A stretch of 64,000 nt of DNA from NCBI RefSeq assembly GCF_900177535.1, contig NZ_FXAJ01000003.1, positions 124,001-188,000 on the forward strand, written 5' to 3'. The notes under the pieces are model-generated. The model was not told the DNA's origin. It made no database searches and worked only from the letters and a program-made list of their open reading frames with translations. The position numbers were made by a program, and so were the translations under genes. Source of the DNA: Priestia filamentosa (GTDB lineage Bacteria; Bacillota; Bacilli; Bacillales; Bacillaceae_H). Below, in pieces: positions 17,169 through 26,789 of the stretch (position 1 is its first letter; each line of letters opens with the position of its first letter).

Positions 17169-18029
17169 ATGTTAGATATTCTTGTTGCTCTTATACCTGC
17201 TATTACGTGGGGAAGCCTTGTTTTCCTAAGTGAAAAGTTAGGAGGAGGACCTTATAGTCAGGTTCTCGGGACAACAATAGGCGCCCTTTTATTTTCTATT
17301 GTCGTATATTTTTTCACTACTCCAGAATTTACAACGCTTATTTTTACTATTGGCTTTATTTCAGGAGTTTTTTGGTCAATTGGACAAATGAATCAGTTCC
17401 GTTCCATTGAATATCTCGGTGTATCTAAAACAGTTCCACTTTCAACTGGAATGCAGCTTGTTGGAACATCATTGTTTGGTGTGCTTGTTTTTGGGGAATG
17501 GGATACAGGGAAAAAGTTAACAATAGGAATCATTGCCCTCGTTGCGATTATCATTGGAGCCATTTGTAACTCTTATGATAAGTCAGCAAATGGCGGCGAA
17601 GGAAACGGGAAGTCTAATTTCACAAAAGGACTGCTTATTCTCCTTCTTTCAACAGTGGGATATGTCGCATATGTTGTTATTATCCGGTGGTTTGAAATTG
17701 ACGGGTGGACAGCTATTCTACCTCAGTCAATAGGAATGGTTGTAGGAGCTTTCATTATGTCTCTTAAACATAAACCATATAATAAATACACATGGCGAAA
17801 TATTTTCACAGGAGTATGGTGGAGTACAGGAAACCTTGCATTACTATTATCCATTCCGCTTGTTGGTGTAGCAACAAGCTTCTCTTTATCGCAAACAGGA
17901 ATTATTATTTCTACATTAGGAGGAATATTCTTCCTTGGTGAGAAGAAAACTAAAACACAAATGGTATTTGTTATTATTGGCTCCATTTTAATTATCGTTG
18001 GCGGAGTTATGCTAGGATTTACGAAATAG
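17169..18029 (+). CDS. glcU: Glucose uptake protein GlcU
   Basis: Sugar transporter of the drug/metabolite superfamily (GRP/GlcU family), 286 residues with about ten membrane helices. Motifs include ALIPAITWGSLVFLSEKLGG at the start, SGVFWSIGQMNQFRSI near 80 and GWTAILPQS in the centre. GlcU brings in unphosphorylated glucose for glucose dehydrogenase, encoded right after it. The ATG at 17169 has GAAGGTGA upstream; a longer frame begins at 17133 without a site. The twelve-base gap to gdh makes a two-gene operon. Confidence 0.95.
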   Translation: MLDILVALIPAITWGSLVFLSEKLGGGPYSQVLGTTIGALLFSIVVYFFTTPEFTTLIFTIGFISGVFWSIGQMNQFRSIEYLGVSKTVPLSTGMQLVGTSLFGVLVFGEWDTGKKLTIGIIALVAIIIGAICNSYDKSANGGEGNGKSNFTKGLLILLLSTVGYVAYVVIIRWFEIDGWTAILPQSIGMVVGAFIMSLKHKPYNKYTWRNIFTGVWWSTGNLALLLSIPLVGVATSFSLSQTGIIISTLGGIFFLGEKKTKTQMVFVIIGSILIIVGGVMLGFTK

Positions 18030-18830
<801 letters not shown>

Positions 18831-18880
18831 TATAGTTGTCTCCTCTGAAAACTTCAGCTAAAATGAACATAAATAAAAAA

Positions 18881-18909
18881 GAAACTTCCAGATTTGGAAG
18901 TTTCTTTTC
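18881..18909 (+). terminator. Terminator after gdh
   Basis: GAAACTTCCA and TGGAAGTTTC flank a four-base loop, followed by TTTTC. It closes the glcU-gdh operon. Confidence 0.85.
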
Positions 18910-18946
18910 AATTGAACGATTTAGTGAGGGAAGATAAAGAATACAA

Positions 18947-20509
18947 ATGGTAAAGGGTGTAGAAGAAACGTTGAAAACAAAATATGGAATGATTGATATT
19001 GGATCAAACACAATGAGATTAGTCATTTATGAGCATAATCAAGGCTTAAGATTTAAAGAAATTGAAAATATAAAAATAGTAGCTCGGTTACGAAATTATC
19101 TCAATAAAGAAAACGTGTTAACAGAAGAGGGTATTTCTGTTTTGTTGAATACACTGCAGAGCTTTGAATCGATTACAAAACATCATGATTTAAACCATGT
19201 AAAATGTGTAGCAACAGCAACTGTTCGCCAAGCAAAGAATGTTGAAGAAATAAAAAAGAGAGTTGCGCTTGAAACGGACTTTCATATGAATGTAATTACG
19301 GAATTTGAGGAAGCATACTATGGTTTTTTAGCTGTTATTAATTCAACTGAAATTACAGAAGGTATTACAATTGATATTGGAGGGGGAAGTACTGAAGTTA
19401 CGTATTTCCAAAATCGAAAGCTCGTTGAGTTTCATAGTTTTCCGTTTGGAGCTCTTTCCTTAAAGTTAAATTTTGTTCAAGGAGATGTTCCAACTGTTGC
19501 TGAGTACGAAGAAATGAAAAATTATCTTCATAGTCAGCTTGAAGAAATTCCATGGCTCCGTTCTCGAAGACTTCCCATAATAGCTATTGGAGGAAGTGCA
19601 AGAAATGCTGCACAGCTTCATCAAAGCTTTACAAATTATCCACTAGGAGGACTTCATCAATATGAAATGAAGCCTGAGGATATTACATATGTTAGCCAAA
19701 AACTTTGTCCACTTTCCTATGAACAGTTACAAGGAATGGACGGACTTTCAAAAGATCGAGCAGATACGATCCTTCCAGCAATTGAGGTATTTAGACAAAT
19801 TTGTGAATATTCAGATGCGCCTTTATTTATGTTGAGTAGAAAAGGGCTGCGTGAAGGGGTATTTTTTGATGAAATTATGAGACCTCTTAATATTGAATCT
19901 TTTCCGCATGTTGCCCGTGAAAGTTTTCAAGCCCTTATTTATGATTTTGAAATTGATACAGAGCACGCTAAGCAGGTGCTTACGATTGCAATGAGCATGT
20001 TAGACTCTTTAAAAGAAGTACTTCAACTATCATGGGAGGAAGAAGATTGGCTGCTGCTTAAGCGTGGCGCTTACTTATTTCACTTTGGTCAATATATTGA
20101 TTCTGAATCAAGCAGTCAGCATACATTTAACATTATAGCTAATAGAACGATTGAGGGGGTACGTCACCGAGATCGGTTGAAACTTGCTTTTGTTTCATCG
20201 TATAAAGGCAAGGGTGTTTTTAGACAATATATGGAGCCTTATGGACGATGGTTTACAAAAGATGAGCAAAGGAAACTGCGCTTTTTAGGAGCTCTTCTTA
20301 AATTCTCTTATAGCTTAAATGCAACAAAACGAAATATTGTTGAAGAGATAAAGGTAAAACAAGACAACGGCAATACAGTTGAGCTTTATATAAGCTGCAG
20401 GGATGAATATCGAGCGGAAGAATATCAAGCAGAAAAACAAAAAAAACATTTAGAAAAAGTAATTAAAAGAAATTTAAAGCTTGAATTTGTAAACAAAATA
20501 GAAGTTTAA
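18947..20509 (+). CDS. ppx: Ppx/GppA-family exopolyphosphatase
   Basis: A 520-residue phosphatase that releases phosphate from the ends of polyphosphate, or hydrolyses pppGpp in some family members. Motif 1 is MIDIGSNTMRLVIYE near residue 14, motif 2 IDIGGGSTEVTYF near 145, then IAIGGSARNAA near 210. The C-terminal part is an HD-like helical domain (YLFHFGQYID). The ATG at 18947 has a weak distant site (GAGGG), and a TTG at 18971 with AAAGGGTG upstream is a real alternative. The ppk gene follows, but with a terminator and its own control region between them. Confidence 0.93.
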   Translation: MVKGVEETLKTKYGMIDIGSNTMRLVIYEHNQGLRFKEIENIKIVARLRNYLNKENVLTEEGISVLLNTLQSFESITKHHDLNHVKCVATATVRQAKNVEEIKKRVALETDFHMNVITEFEEAYYGFLAVINSTEITEGITIDIGGGSTEVTYFQNRKLVEFHSFPFGALSLKLNFVQGDVPTVAEYEEMKNYLHSQLEEIPWLRSRRLPIIAIGGSARNAAQLHQSFTNYPLGGLHQYEMKPEDITYVSQKLCPLSYEQLQGMDGLSKDRADTILPAIEVFRQICEYSDAPLFMLSRKGLREGVFFDEIMRPLNIESFPHVARESFQALIYDFEIDTEHAKQVLTIAMSMLDSLKEVLQLSWEEEDWLLLKRGAYLFHFGQYIDSESSSQHTFNIIANRTIEGVRHRDRLKLAFVSSYKGKGVFRQYMEPYGRWFTKDEQRKLRFLGALLKFSYSLNATKRNIVEEIKVKQDNGNTVELYISCRDEYRAEEYQAEKQKKHLEKVIKRNLKLEFVNKIEV

Positions 20510-20517
20510 ACATATTA

Positions 20518-20551
20518 AAAAAGTCTCCTTGGATAAAGAGGCTTTTTTTGT
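20518..20551 (+). terminator. Terminator after ppx
   Basis: An imperfect stem (AAAGTCTCCTT with AAGAGGCTTT) followed by a run of seven T separates ppx from ppk. Confidence 0.75.
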
Positions 20552-20665
20552 AATTGTAAAAGGAGATTGCAGGCCTAAAGACCTTATTGAGATTTATTAT
20601 TATATGCGCTAAAAGAAATACGTTCATTTAACATTATGTGACAAAAAAGGAATTATTCTTTAAAA

Positions 20666-20704
20666 TTTAAAGAATGTTAACAGAAAATTTACATTAGCTT
20701 AACA
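20666..20704 (+). promoter_or_regulatory. Four 11-bp-phased PhoP-type boxes upstream of ppk
   Basis: TTTAAA (20666), TTAACA (20677), TTTACA (20688) and TTAACA (20699) begin at exact 11-bp steps. Direct TT(A/T/C)ACA repeats at 11-bp spacing are the binding pattern of PhoP in Bacillus. A further TTAACA lies at 20628. A -10-like TAAGAT (20724) follows 19 bases after the last box. This predicts phosphate-starvation control of ppk. Confidence 0.7.
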
Positions 20705-20791
20705 ATTGAGTGGTAATTTGAAATAAGATGATAATTCTTTCTACGCTCCTTATATAAAGAGATAGAGAAATAGTAAGGGTGGTAAAAAACT

Positions 20792-22921
20792 GTGGAACTA
20801 TTAAGTGCAAATAACAAGGTAGAAGGATTAGGGAATCCTGAATATTACAACAACCGTGAGTTAAGTTGGCTCGCTTTTAACGAACGGGTATTAGAAGAAG
20901 CGATGGATACATATAATCCTCTTCTAGAATCTTTGAAATTTCTTGCTATCTTTAGCTCTAACCTTGATGAGTTTTTTATGGTTCGAGTAGCAGGATTGAA
21001 AGACCAAGTGAAAGCAGGTTTCAACAAACCAGAAAATAAAGCAGGGCTCACGCCTAAAAAGCAGCTTTCAAAAATTGCTGAAAAGAATCATTCACTAGTA
21101 AGTATCCAGTCTGAAACATACAATTCGCTCATTCCATTACTAGAAGAAGAAGGAATAAGCTTTATTTCAATGGGTCAAGCAACAAAAGAGCAGAGAGCTT
21201 TTTTAGAAAATCATTTTGATGAGCAAATCTTTCCTGTTTTAACTCCTATGGCTGTTGATGCTTATAGACCTTTTCCAATGCTTCTAAATAAAACGCTAAA
21301 CCTAGCTATTGTATTAGAGCAAGGAGAATCAGAGGATGAAGAAATGGTTCTTCCAACAGGAAAACTTGCATTAGTTCAAGTTCCGAGTGTGCTAGATCGT
21401 TTTATTGAACTTCCTACACAATCTGAACATAAGCGATTATTTATTTTTTTAGAAGACGTTATATCTTTTTATATTCACAAGCTTTTTACAGGTTTTACAG
21501 TTAAGAGTGTTACACAATTCCGAATTACTCGTAATGCCGATATGACCATTCATGAAGAGGGAGCAAGAGATCTTCTACGGGAAATCGAAAAAGAGCTGCG
21601 GAAACGAAAGTGGGGAGCTGCTGTTCGATTGGAAGTAAAAGGAGAACAGTATGATCACCATGTTTTAAATTACTTAAAAAAAGAACTTGAAGTCCACAAT
21701 AAAGATGTTTATAGCATTAATGCACCGCTTGATTTAACATTTTTATTCTCATTTTATAAAACTGTATCAATGACGCATGATCATTTAATTTATGAAGCGC
21801 TCATTCCTCAACCTCCTCGTGATTTGTATTATAATGAAAATATTTTTGAAAAAGCATTAGAACGTGATATTTTACTTCATCATCCATACGAATCATTTGA
21901 ACCTGTAGTCGATTTTGTGAACGATGCAGCAGATGATGACGATGTATTAGCAATTAAGCAAACATTGTATCGTGTCAGCGGCGGCTCGCCAATTATTAAT
22001 GCTTTAAAAAGAGCAGCTGAAAAAGGCAAACAGGTTACAGTACTTGTAGAGCTCAAAGCTCGATTTGATGAAGAAAATAATGTGCAATGGGCAAAGGAAC
22101 TCGAAAAGGCAGGCTGTCATGTAATTTACGGTATGACATACCTTAAAACACATAGTAAAATTACGCTTGTTGTACGTAAAAAAAATCATCGCATTGAACG
22201 GTTTGTCCACCTTGGTACGGGCAATTATAATGATGCTACAGCTAAAATATATACAGATGCAGGTCTTATTACATCGAACCATCGCATTGGGATTGATGCG
22301 ACTAACTTTTTTAACTATCTAAGCGGGTATACCGAAAAACCAAATTATAATCACCTTTCTGTCGCTCCATATGATATTCGTAAAGATTTTATTCATTTAA
22401 TTGAAGAAGAAATTCGTTATCACCATCAGTTCAAAAATGGGCATATTGTTGCTAAAATGAACTCTCTAACAGATAAAGTACTTATTATGAAGTTTTATGA
22501 AGCTTCAAATGCAGGTGTAAAAGTAGATTTAATTGTACGAGGGACTTGTTGCCTTCGACCTGGTATTAAAGGCGTAAGCGAAAACATCACAGTGAGAAGT
22601 ATTGTGGGGCGTTTCTTGGAGCATACACGCATTTATTATTTTCACCATAACGGAGAGAAAAAGTTTTTCTTATCTTCTGCGGATTTAATGACGAGAAATA
22701 TGGAAAAACGTGTTGAAATTATGTTTCCAATTTTTAGCGGGCATTTGAAGCAGCGTATCACCCAATGGATGCAAATTATGATGAGCGATAATGTAAAAGC
22801 GCGTGAACAATCTCCAGATGGAACGTACCATTATGTAAAAAGAGCTGAAGGTGAACCAATTATAGATAGCCAGCAAACCTTATTTCAGCTTGCCTATAGG
22901 GTAGGAGAAGATGAGGAATAG
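20792..22921 (+). CDS. ppk: Polyphosphate kinase 1
   Basis: Makes and degrades long-chain polyphosphate using ATP/ADP, at the membrane. The 709 residues match PPK1. The opening YYNNRELSWLAFNERVLEEA is the N-terminal domain. The autophosphorylated histidine is expected in LKTHSKITLVVRK near residue 455, and a second catalytic histidine in EHTRIYYFHHNGE near 610. VHLGTGNYND is also conserved. The start is GTG with AGGGTGG upstream. The control region holds a phased PhoP-type array. Together with ppx it gives a polyphosphate cycle; this pair is not in the corresponding B. subtilis locus. Confidence 0.97.
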   Translation: MELLSANNKVEGLGNPEYYNNRELSWLAFNERVLEEAMDTYNPLLESLKFLAIFSSNLDEFFMVRVAGLKDQVKAGFNKPENKAGLTPKKQLSKIAEKNHSLVSIQSETYNSLIPLLEEEGISFISMGQATKEQRAFLENHFDEQIFPVLTPMAVDAYRPFPMLLNKTLNLAIVLEQGESEDEEMVLPTGKLALVQVPSVLDRFIELPTQSEHKRLFIFLEDVISFYIHKLFTGFTVKSVTQFRITRNADMTIHEEGARDLLREIEKELRKRKWGAAVRLEVKGEQYDHHVLNYLKKELEVHNKDVYSINAPLDLTFLFSFYKTVSMTHDHLIYEALIPQPPRDLYYNENIFEKALERDILLHHPYESFEPVVDFVNDAADDDDVLAIKQTLYRVSGGSPIINALKRAAEKGKQVTVLVELKARFDEENNVQWAKELEKAGCHVIYGMTYLKTHSKITLVVRKKNHRIERFVHLGTGNYNDATAKIYTDAGLITSNHRIGIDATNFFNYLSGYTEKPNYNHLSVAPYDIRKDFIHLIEEEIRYHHQFKNGHIVAKMNSLTDKVLIMKFYEASNAGVKVDLIVRGTCCLRPGIKGVSENITVRSIVGRFLEHTRIYYFHHNGEKKFFLSSADLMTRNMEKRVEIMFPIFSGHLKQRITQWMQIMMSDNVKAREQSPDGTYHYVKRAEGEPIIDSQQTLFQLAYRVGEDEE

Positions 22922-22923
22922 CT

Positions 22924-22958
22924 AAAAAAGCCGCCAAACGGGAGTTTGGGGGCTTTTT
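22924..22958 (+). terminator. Terminator after ppk
   Basis: AAAAAGCCGCCAAAC and GTTTGGGGGCTTTTT form a stem with one mismatch and a GGGA loop. Confidence 0.85.
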
Positions 22959-22979
22959 ATCTTAAAACAACAAGTTTAG

Positions 22980-23207
22980 TTAACGATAGTAAGGATAGCC
23001 TCCATAATATGGAGCAGGTGGCCCATAGAAAGGTCCTGGCCCATAGAAAGGTCCTGGTCCATAAAAAGGTGGTCGATATGCTCCGCCAATTGCGCCAATA
23101 GTCAATCCACCTAACAATCCTCCAGCAAGCCCGCCTAGAAACGGAGCACCGAAGAAAAAGCGTTCATCTGGCTGATTACGGTAGTAGTGTGGTGGATAAT
23201 ATTGCAT
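22980..23207 (-). CDS. Gly/Pro/Tyr-rich small protein, coat-like
   Basis: A 75-residue protein opening MQYYPPHYYRNQPDERFFF, then a Gly-rich hydrophobic centre (GGLAGGLLGGLTIGAIGGA) and a tail of GPGPFY repeats ending in tyrosines. This composition is typical of small Bacillus spore-coat or surface proteins, but I cannot name it. The tail repeats come from three tandem 18-bp DNA units, two of them identical (23020-23055). The ATG at 23207 has GAGGAGG nine bases upstream; an earlier in-frame ATG at 23225 has none. Confidence 0.8.
   Translation of the reverse strand: MQYYPPHYYRNQPDERFFFGAPFLGGLAGGLLGGLTIGAIGGAYRPPFYGPGPFYGPGPFYGPPAPYYGGYPYYR
23020..23073 (-). repeat. Three tandem 18-bp repeats inside the coat-like gene
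   Basis: GGCCCATAGAAAGGTCCT occurs at 23020-23037 and 23038-23055, with a diverged third copy at 23056-23073. On the minus strand they encode repeated GPGPFY-like units. Confidence 0.85.
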
Positions 23208-23278
23208 AGTGAAATTCCTCCTCATAAACTCTAGTCCTTAGCAGTGTATGACAAGATGAACAATAATGAGCCTGTTCT

Positions 23279-24142
23279 TTATGGACGTATATGATTCAGT
23301 GTAAAGATAGTGAGTTCTGGTGGAGCAAGTAGACGAAAAGGAAGACGAGTTGTTCCCAAACCTCGATTTACATAAAGTTTCATTGCTGCATGTTGAACTG
23401 TATAAAGCCCTTCTACATAATTAGTGCCATATGGAGGAGTAACAATAGGCCCTATAAAAGGCAGTTGTATCTGTCCACCATGTGTGTGACCCGATAATTG
23501 AAGGTTAATTGGGTAGCGTGCTACTTCTGGAGCGATATCTGGTTCATGAACAAGGACAATAGAGAAAAAGTCTTGAGAAGCATTCTGGAGCGTTTGAGCA
23601 AGATTTGGCTTACCGAGCATCACATCGTCAAGTCCGTAGATTACGAGTGCTTTTTCGTCACTCCCTTCAATTCGTACAGAACTGTTTTTTAAAAGCTGAA
23701 AATGGCTTTTCTTCATAATTTCTTCGTATAAATTAGTTCCAAATCCTCCGTGATCATGATTTCCATAAACAGCGAACTTCCCAAGAGGGGCTCTAATTTG
23801 TTTTAGAATAGGGGGAATTTCTCCAGCCTCTTTGTATTGCTGCGGAGCATCTATTAAATCACCTGTAAAAAAGACAAGATCAGGAGAGAGAGAATTTATT
23901 TGTTTAACAAGTCTACGAAGCTTTTTTAGTGTATATGTTGAACTAAGGTGAATGTCGCTAAATTGAACGATTCTTTTTCCACTAAGTTCCTTAGGGATTG
24001 TTGTTGAGCTTAGGGTCTTAAAAACCGTGTGCACGTAAAAAGGTTCAATATAGCGAATGTACATATACCCAAAACCACTTATTAAAAATGGTATAAGAGC
24101 ACCGCTTCCTTTTAAAAAGGTTCTTCTCGTTATCTTTTTCAT
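23279..24142 (-). CDS. ykuE: Tat-secreted metallophosphoesterase YkuE
   Basis: A 287-residue calcineurin-like phosphoesterase. The N-terminus is a twin-arginine signal (ITRRTFLKGSG followed by a hydrophobic run). Metal-binding motifs are FSDIHLSS near residue 60, FTGDLID near 95, YGNHDH near 126 and LSGHTHGG near 217. B. subtilis YkuE is exported by the TatAyCy pathway and bound to the wall, which this signal predicts. The start has AAGGTG seven bases upstream. Substrate unknown. Confidence 0.94.
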   Translation of the reverse strand: MKKITRRTFLKGSGALIPFLISGFGYMYIRYIEPFYVHTVFKTLSSTTIPKELSGKRIVQFSDIHLSSTYTLKKLRRLVKQINSLSPDLVFFTGDLIDAPQQYKEAGEIPPILKQIRAPLGKFAVYGNHDHGGFGTNLYEEIMKKSHFQLLKNSSVRIEGSDEKALVIYGLDDVMLGKPNLAQTLQNASQDFFSIVLVHEPDIAPEVARYPINLQLSGHTHGGQIQLPFIGPIVTPPYGTNYVEGLYTVQHAAMKLYVNRGLGTTRLPFRLLAPPELTIFTLNHIRP

Positions 24143-24332
24143 TTTACTAACACACCTTGTTTTTTATTTATTTAGATGTAGGATATTTACATAAGGATAG
24201 AGAAGATAATTGTTTATTTTTATTTTTCAATTTTTTCTTAAAAAATGAAAAATGGTGAGATAATATACTAGCGCAAATATAAAACTCATATTATACTATT
24301 TGTTAACATTAAAACTAAAGGAGGTGTTCATA

Positions 24333-25547
24333 ATGGATCCACTTGACATCCTAACAAACATGGACAAAGTTTTCCCTTATTACCAAGCTATATTTAGTGC
24401 GGATGAACACCGAGTTGTTGGTTATGAAGCATTAGCTCGCTTTGATAACAATGGTGAGGTTGTAAGCTTAGGGTCTTTTTTTTATGACCAAACAATTCCA
24501 GAAGAATATCGAAATGAAGTACAAAAATCAATTATTGTGCAAGCTCTGGAAGATGCTGTAGAAAGTGAAGAGCCTTATCTGTTGTTTTTTAATCAAAACC
24601 CGAACTTGCTAATGCTTGATCACGGAGAAGAGCTTCTTTCAATTTTAAGAACGTATGAAGAAAAAGGACTCTCTCTTTCTCGTATTGTGATGGAAATTAC
24701 GGAACATAATTTCGAAGGAGAGATTGATCATCTTCAGCATTTACTTTTATACTATCGTACATATGGTATCAAACTTGCTGTAGACAATATTGGAAAAGAA
24801 GGAAGTAACTTAGACCGTATTGGTTTGCTTCAGCCAGATATTTTAAAAGTTGATTTACATATGCTTCTAAAAACATCTGTTCCACAGTCGTACCGCGATG
24901 TTTTATATTCTCTTTCAATGCTTGCTCATAAGATAGGAGCAACCCTTCTTTATGAAGATATTGAATCTTCTTTCCAGCTCCAATATGCATGGCGAAATGG
25001 AGGAAGGTATTTTCAAGGGTTTTACTTACATAAACCAGAAAGAAAACGAGTTGAGCAAGGGATTTTAAAAGAAAAGTTAAAAAACCAATTTGAAATGTTT
25101 ATTAATCATGAAAAAAAGAAGTTACGTTTTCTTCATGAATTAACAAATAAAATTCATCGAAAAGTCGAAGATGTGTTATCTAAGCATAAACATTACGAAA
25201 CATATGACGAGCTTTTAGCTTTTATGTGTGAGGAGCTTGATAAAATGTGCTTTCGGATGTATGTTTGCGATGAAAATGGTTTTCAGCTTTCAGGGAACAG
25301 ATTAAAAAGAGAAGGAGAATGGATTTTTCAGCCTGAATACCTTCATAAAAACTGGAGCTGGCGTCCTTATTTTTTAGAAAATGTAATGAAAATGAGCTTG
25401 AATCAGCGCGGAATTCTTTCAGACTTGTACAGCGATATTGAAGTAGGTGAAACCGTTCGTACGTTTTCGTTCCCGCTCGGTCAAGCACAGTATTTGTTTA
25501 TAGACTTGTCTTATGATTACTTATATGAAAAAGATGCGCTCTTATAA
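24333..25547 (+). CDS. ykuI: EAL-domain c-di-GMP-binding protein YkuI
   Basis: A 404-residue protein with an EAL domain at about 20-250 and a C-terminal PAS-like domain near 260-400. YEALARF gives the EAL signature and MEITEHN and DILKVDL follow. Where active phosphodiesterases have DDFGxGxSS, this protein reads VDNIGKEGSN, so the catalytic loop is altered. B. subtilis YkuI binds c-di-GMP without detected hydrolysis, so a receptor role is likely. ATG 24333 has a consensus AAAGGAGGTG; a longer frame from 24300 has none. Confidence 0.94.
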   Translation: MDPLDILTNMDKVFPYYQAIFSADEHRVVGYEALARFDNNGEVVSLGSFFYDQTIPEEYRNEVQKSIIVQALEDAVESEEPYLLFFNQNPNLLMLDHGEELLSILRTYEEKGLSLSRIVMEITEHNFEGEIDHLQHLLLYYRTYGIKLAVDNIGKEGSNLDRIGLLQPDILKVDLHMLLKTSVPQSYRDVLYSLSMLAHKIGATLLYEDIESSFQLQYAWRNGGRYFQGFYLHKPERKRVEQGILKEKLKNQFEMFINHEKKKLRFLHELTNKIHRKVEDVLSKHKHYETYDELLAFMCEELDKMCFRMYVCDENGFQLSGNRLKREGEWIFQPEYLHKNWSWRPYFLENVMKMSLNQRGILSDLYSDIEVGETVRTFSFPLGQAQYLFIDLSYDYLYEKDALL

Positions 25548-25548
25548 A

Positions 25549-25588
25549 TGTCCCCCCTTTCCTTTTTAGGTAAGGGGATTTTATATTT
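25549..25588 (+). terminator. Weak terminator after ykuI
   Basis: CCCCTT and AAGGGG arms enclose a T-rich loop and are followed by ATTTTATATTTTA. The stem is short. Confidence 0.5.
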
Positions 25589-25623
25589 TATAGTCTTCTG
25601 TTTCATAATAAGGGTAATACTGT

Positions 25624-25854
25624 TTATAATAGAAGCTGTTCAAGTTTTTCAATATTAAAGCCAGTCACAACCTCATCTTCTACAACAACGGTTGGAGTAG
25701 AAAAAGAGCCTAACGTATTTACCATGTGTTTTCGCGCTTTTGCATCACGCTTTATATCAAATTCTATAAATGAAATGTTGTGATGTGTTAAAAACTGTTT
25801 TACAATGTGACATGGTGGGCAATCTTGTTGAGTGTATAATTCTACTTTTTTCAT
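25624..25854 (-). CDS. Glutaredoxin-like thioredoxin-fold protein
   Basis: A 76-residue single thioredoxin-fold protein with the redox motif CPPC at residues 13-16 (YTQQDCPPCHIVKQFL) and the cis-proline TPTVVV near 53. Size and layout fit NrdH or YtnI-like glutaredoxins. Such proteins reduce disulfides in the cytosol. The partner is unknown. The start has AAGGAGG seven to eight bases upstream. It stands alone on the minus strand between ykuI and ykuJ. Confidence 0.88.
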   Translation of the reverse strand: MKKVELYTQQDCPPCHIVKQFLTHHNISFIEFDIKRDAKARKHMVNTLGSFSTPTVVVEDEVVTGFNIEKLEQLLL

Positions 25855-25999
25855 TTTTGTTCCTCCTTAAGGTGATTTTTAATGTGGTACATGTTATCAT
25901 AGCTTAGCACCGTTATAGGTGGAATGAAAAGAAGAATGACTGTTCGTATTCTGCCAAACGATAATGAATAACAATAAATAAACATAAGGGAGTTTAAAA

Positions 26000-26242
26000 A
26001 TGTCACAATTAAAAGCGATTATTAGCCGTTTAGAAAGCTTAAAAAACCAAACAGAAACGCTTGAAAAGCCACAGCGCTTTTTTGAAATAAACGGAGAGCG
26101 CATCTGTAGCGTTACATATGAAGCAAAAGGGGACCTTTTTGAATTAAAAGTATTCAACAAAGGTGAAAAGCCTAAAACGTATGAGTTCGATAATATTGAT
26201 ATTATCACAATTGAAATCTTTGATTTACTTCAACTTGTATAA
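26000..26242 (+). CDS. ykuJ: YkuJ-family protein
   Basis: An 80-residue protein matching B. subtilis YkuJ: SQLKAIISRLESL at the start, QRFFEINGERICSV, and FDNIDIITIEIFDLLQ at the end. The B. subtilis protein has a solved alpha/beta fold but no known activity. The start has AGGGAG eight to ten bases upstream. The order ykuJ-abbA-ccpC is as in B. subtilis, though ykuL is missing. Confidence 0.93.
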   Translation: MSQLKAIISRLESLKNQTETLEKPQRFFEINGERICSVTYEAKGDLFELKVFNKGEKPKTYEFDNIDIITIEIFDLLQLV

Positions 26243-26304
26243 GAAATATTTTAAAAAAGCTTTTTGTGAAAAAAAGGTTATATGTTATCTTTTTTCATAA
26301 AGTT

Positions 26305-26340
26305 TAAAAAGAGCGAAAACATTTGTTTTGGCTCTTTTTT
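26305..26340 (+). terminator. Terminator after ykuJ
   Basis: AAAAAGAGC and GCTCTTTTTT enclose an inner AAAAC/GTTTT pair, ending in a run of six T. Confidence 0.85.
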
Positions 26341-26463
26341 GTATGCGTCGAAAAATGTAGAAAGAGCTCAGGAAAAGAGGAATGAAATGCCAAGATGTTA
26401 TATTGACAGAGCGATATAGACCTTTTAGACTTTTATATATAGGATAAGAGAGGGGGGAGACGA

Positions 26464-26652
26464 ATGAAGGCGACAGCTTCGCTTGCAAAGGAAGAAGAGC
26501 AGCTTTTACTTCATATATTATTTGAACAAGGATATGCGCTAGAGGTTGTAAGCAGTCATCTTGTAGATATTGAACATGGATTAAAAACAGTAGAAACAAA
26601 GCAATATCAAGAAATTGCTTCTTTATATAGTCGTTTACGAGAATTATCATAG
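26464..26652 (+). CDS. abbA: AbbA, anti-repressor of AbrB
   Basis: A 62-residue protein aligning to B. subtilis AbbA (formerly YkzF): EEEQLLLHILFEQGYALEVVSS, DIEHG, KTVET, and LYSRLREL at the end. AbbA mimics DNA, binds the AbrB DNA-binding domain and lifts repression of transition-state genes at the onset of sporulation, under Spo0A control. The chain is acidic, as expected. The start has GGGGGGAGA upstream. It sits between ykuJ and ccpC as in B. subtilis, which strengthens the call. Confidence 0.88.
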   Translation: MKATASLAKEEEQLLLHILFEQGYALEVVSSHLVDIEHGLKTVETKQYQEIASLYSRLRELS

Positions 26653-26686
26653 CAATACATATAATACAGAATGATAGAGTGAAGAA

Positions 26687-26723
26687 AGGCAAGCGAATAA
26701 GGCGTATTCGCTTGTCTTTTTGC
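26687..26723 (+). terminator. Terminator after abbA
   Basis: GGCAAGCGAATA and TATTCGCTTGTC form a stem with one G-T pair, followed by TTTTTG. Confidence 0.87.
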
Positions 26724-26789
26724 TTTTATATGTTCAAAAATTAGTTGAAAGACTATAATAAATAAAAACAAAAGAAATTGAGGGGAATT

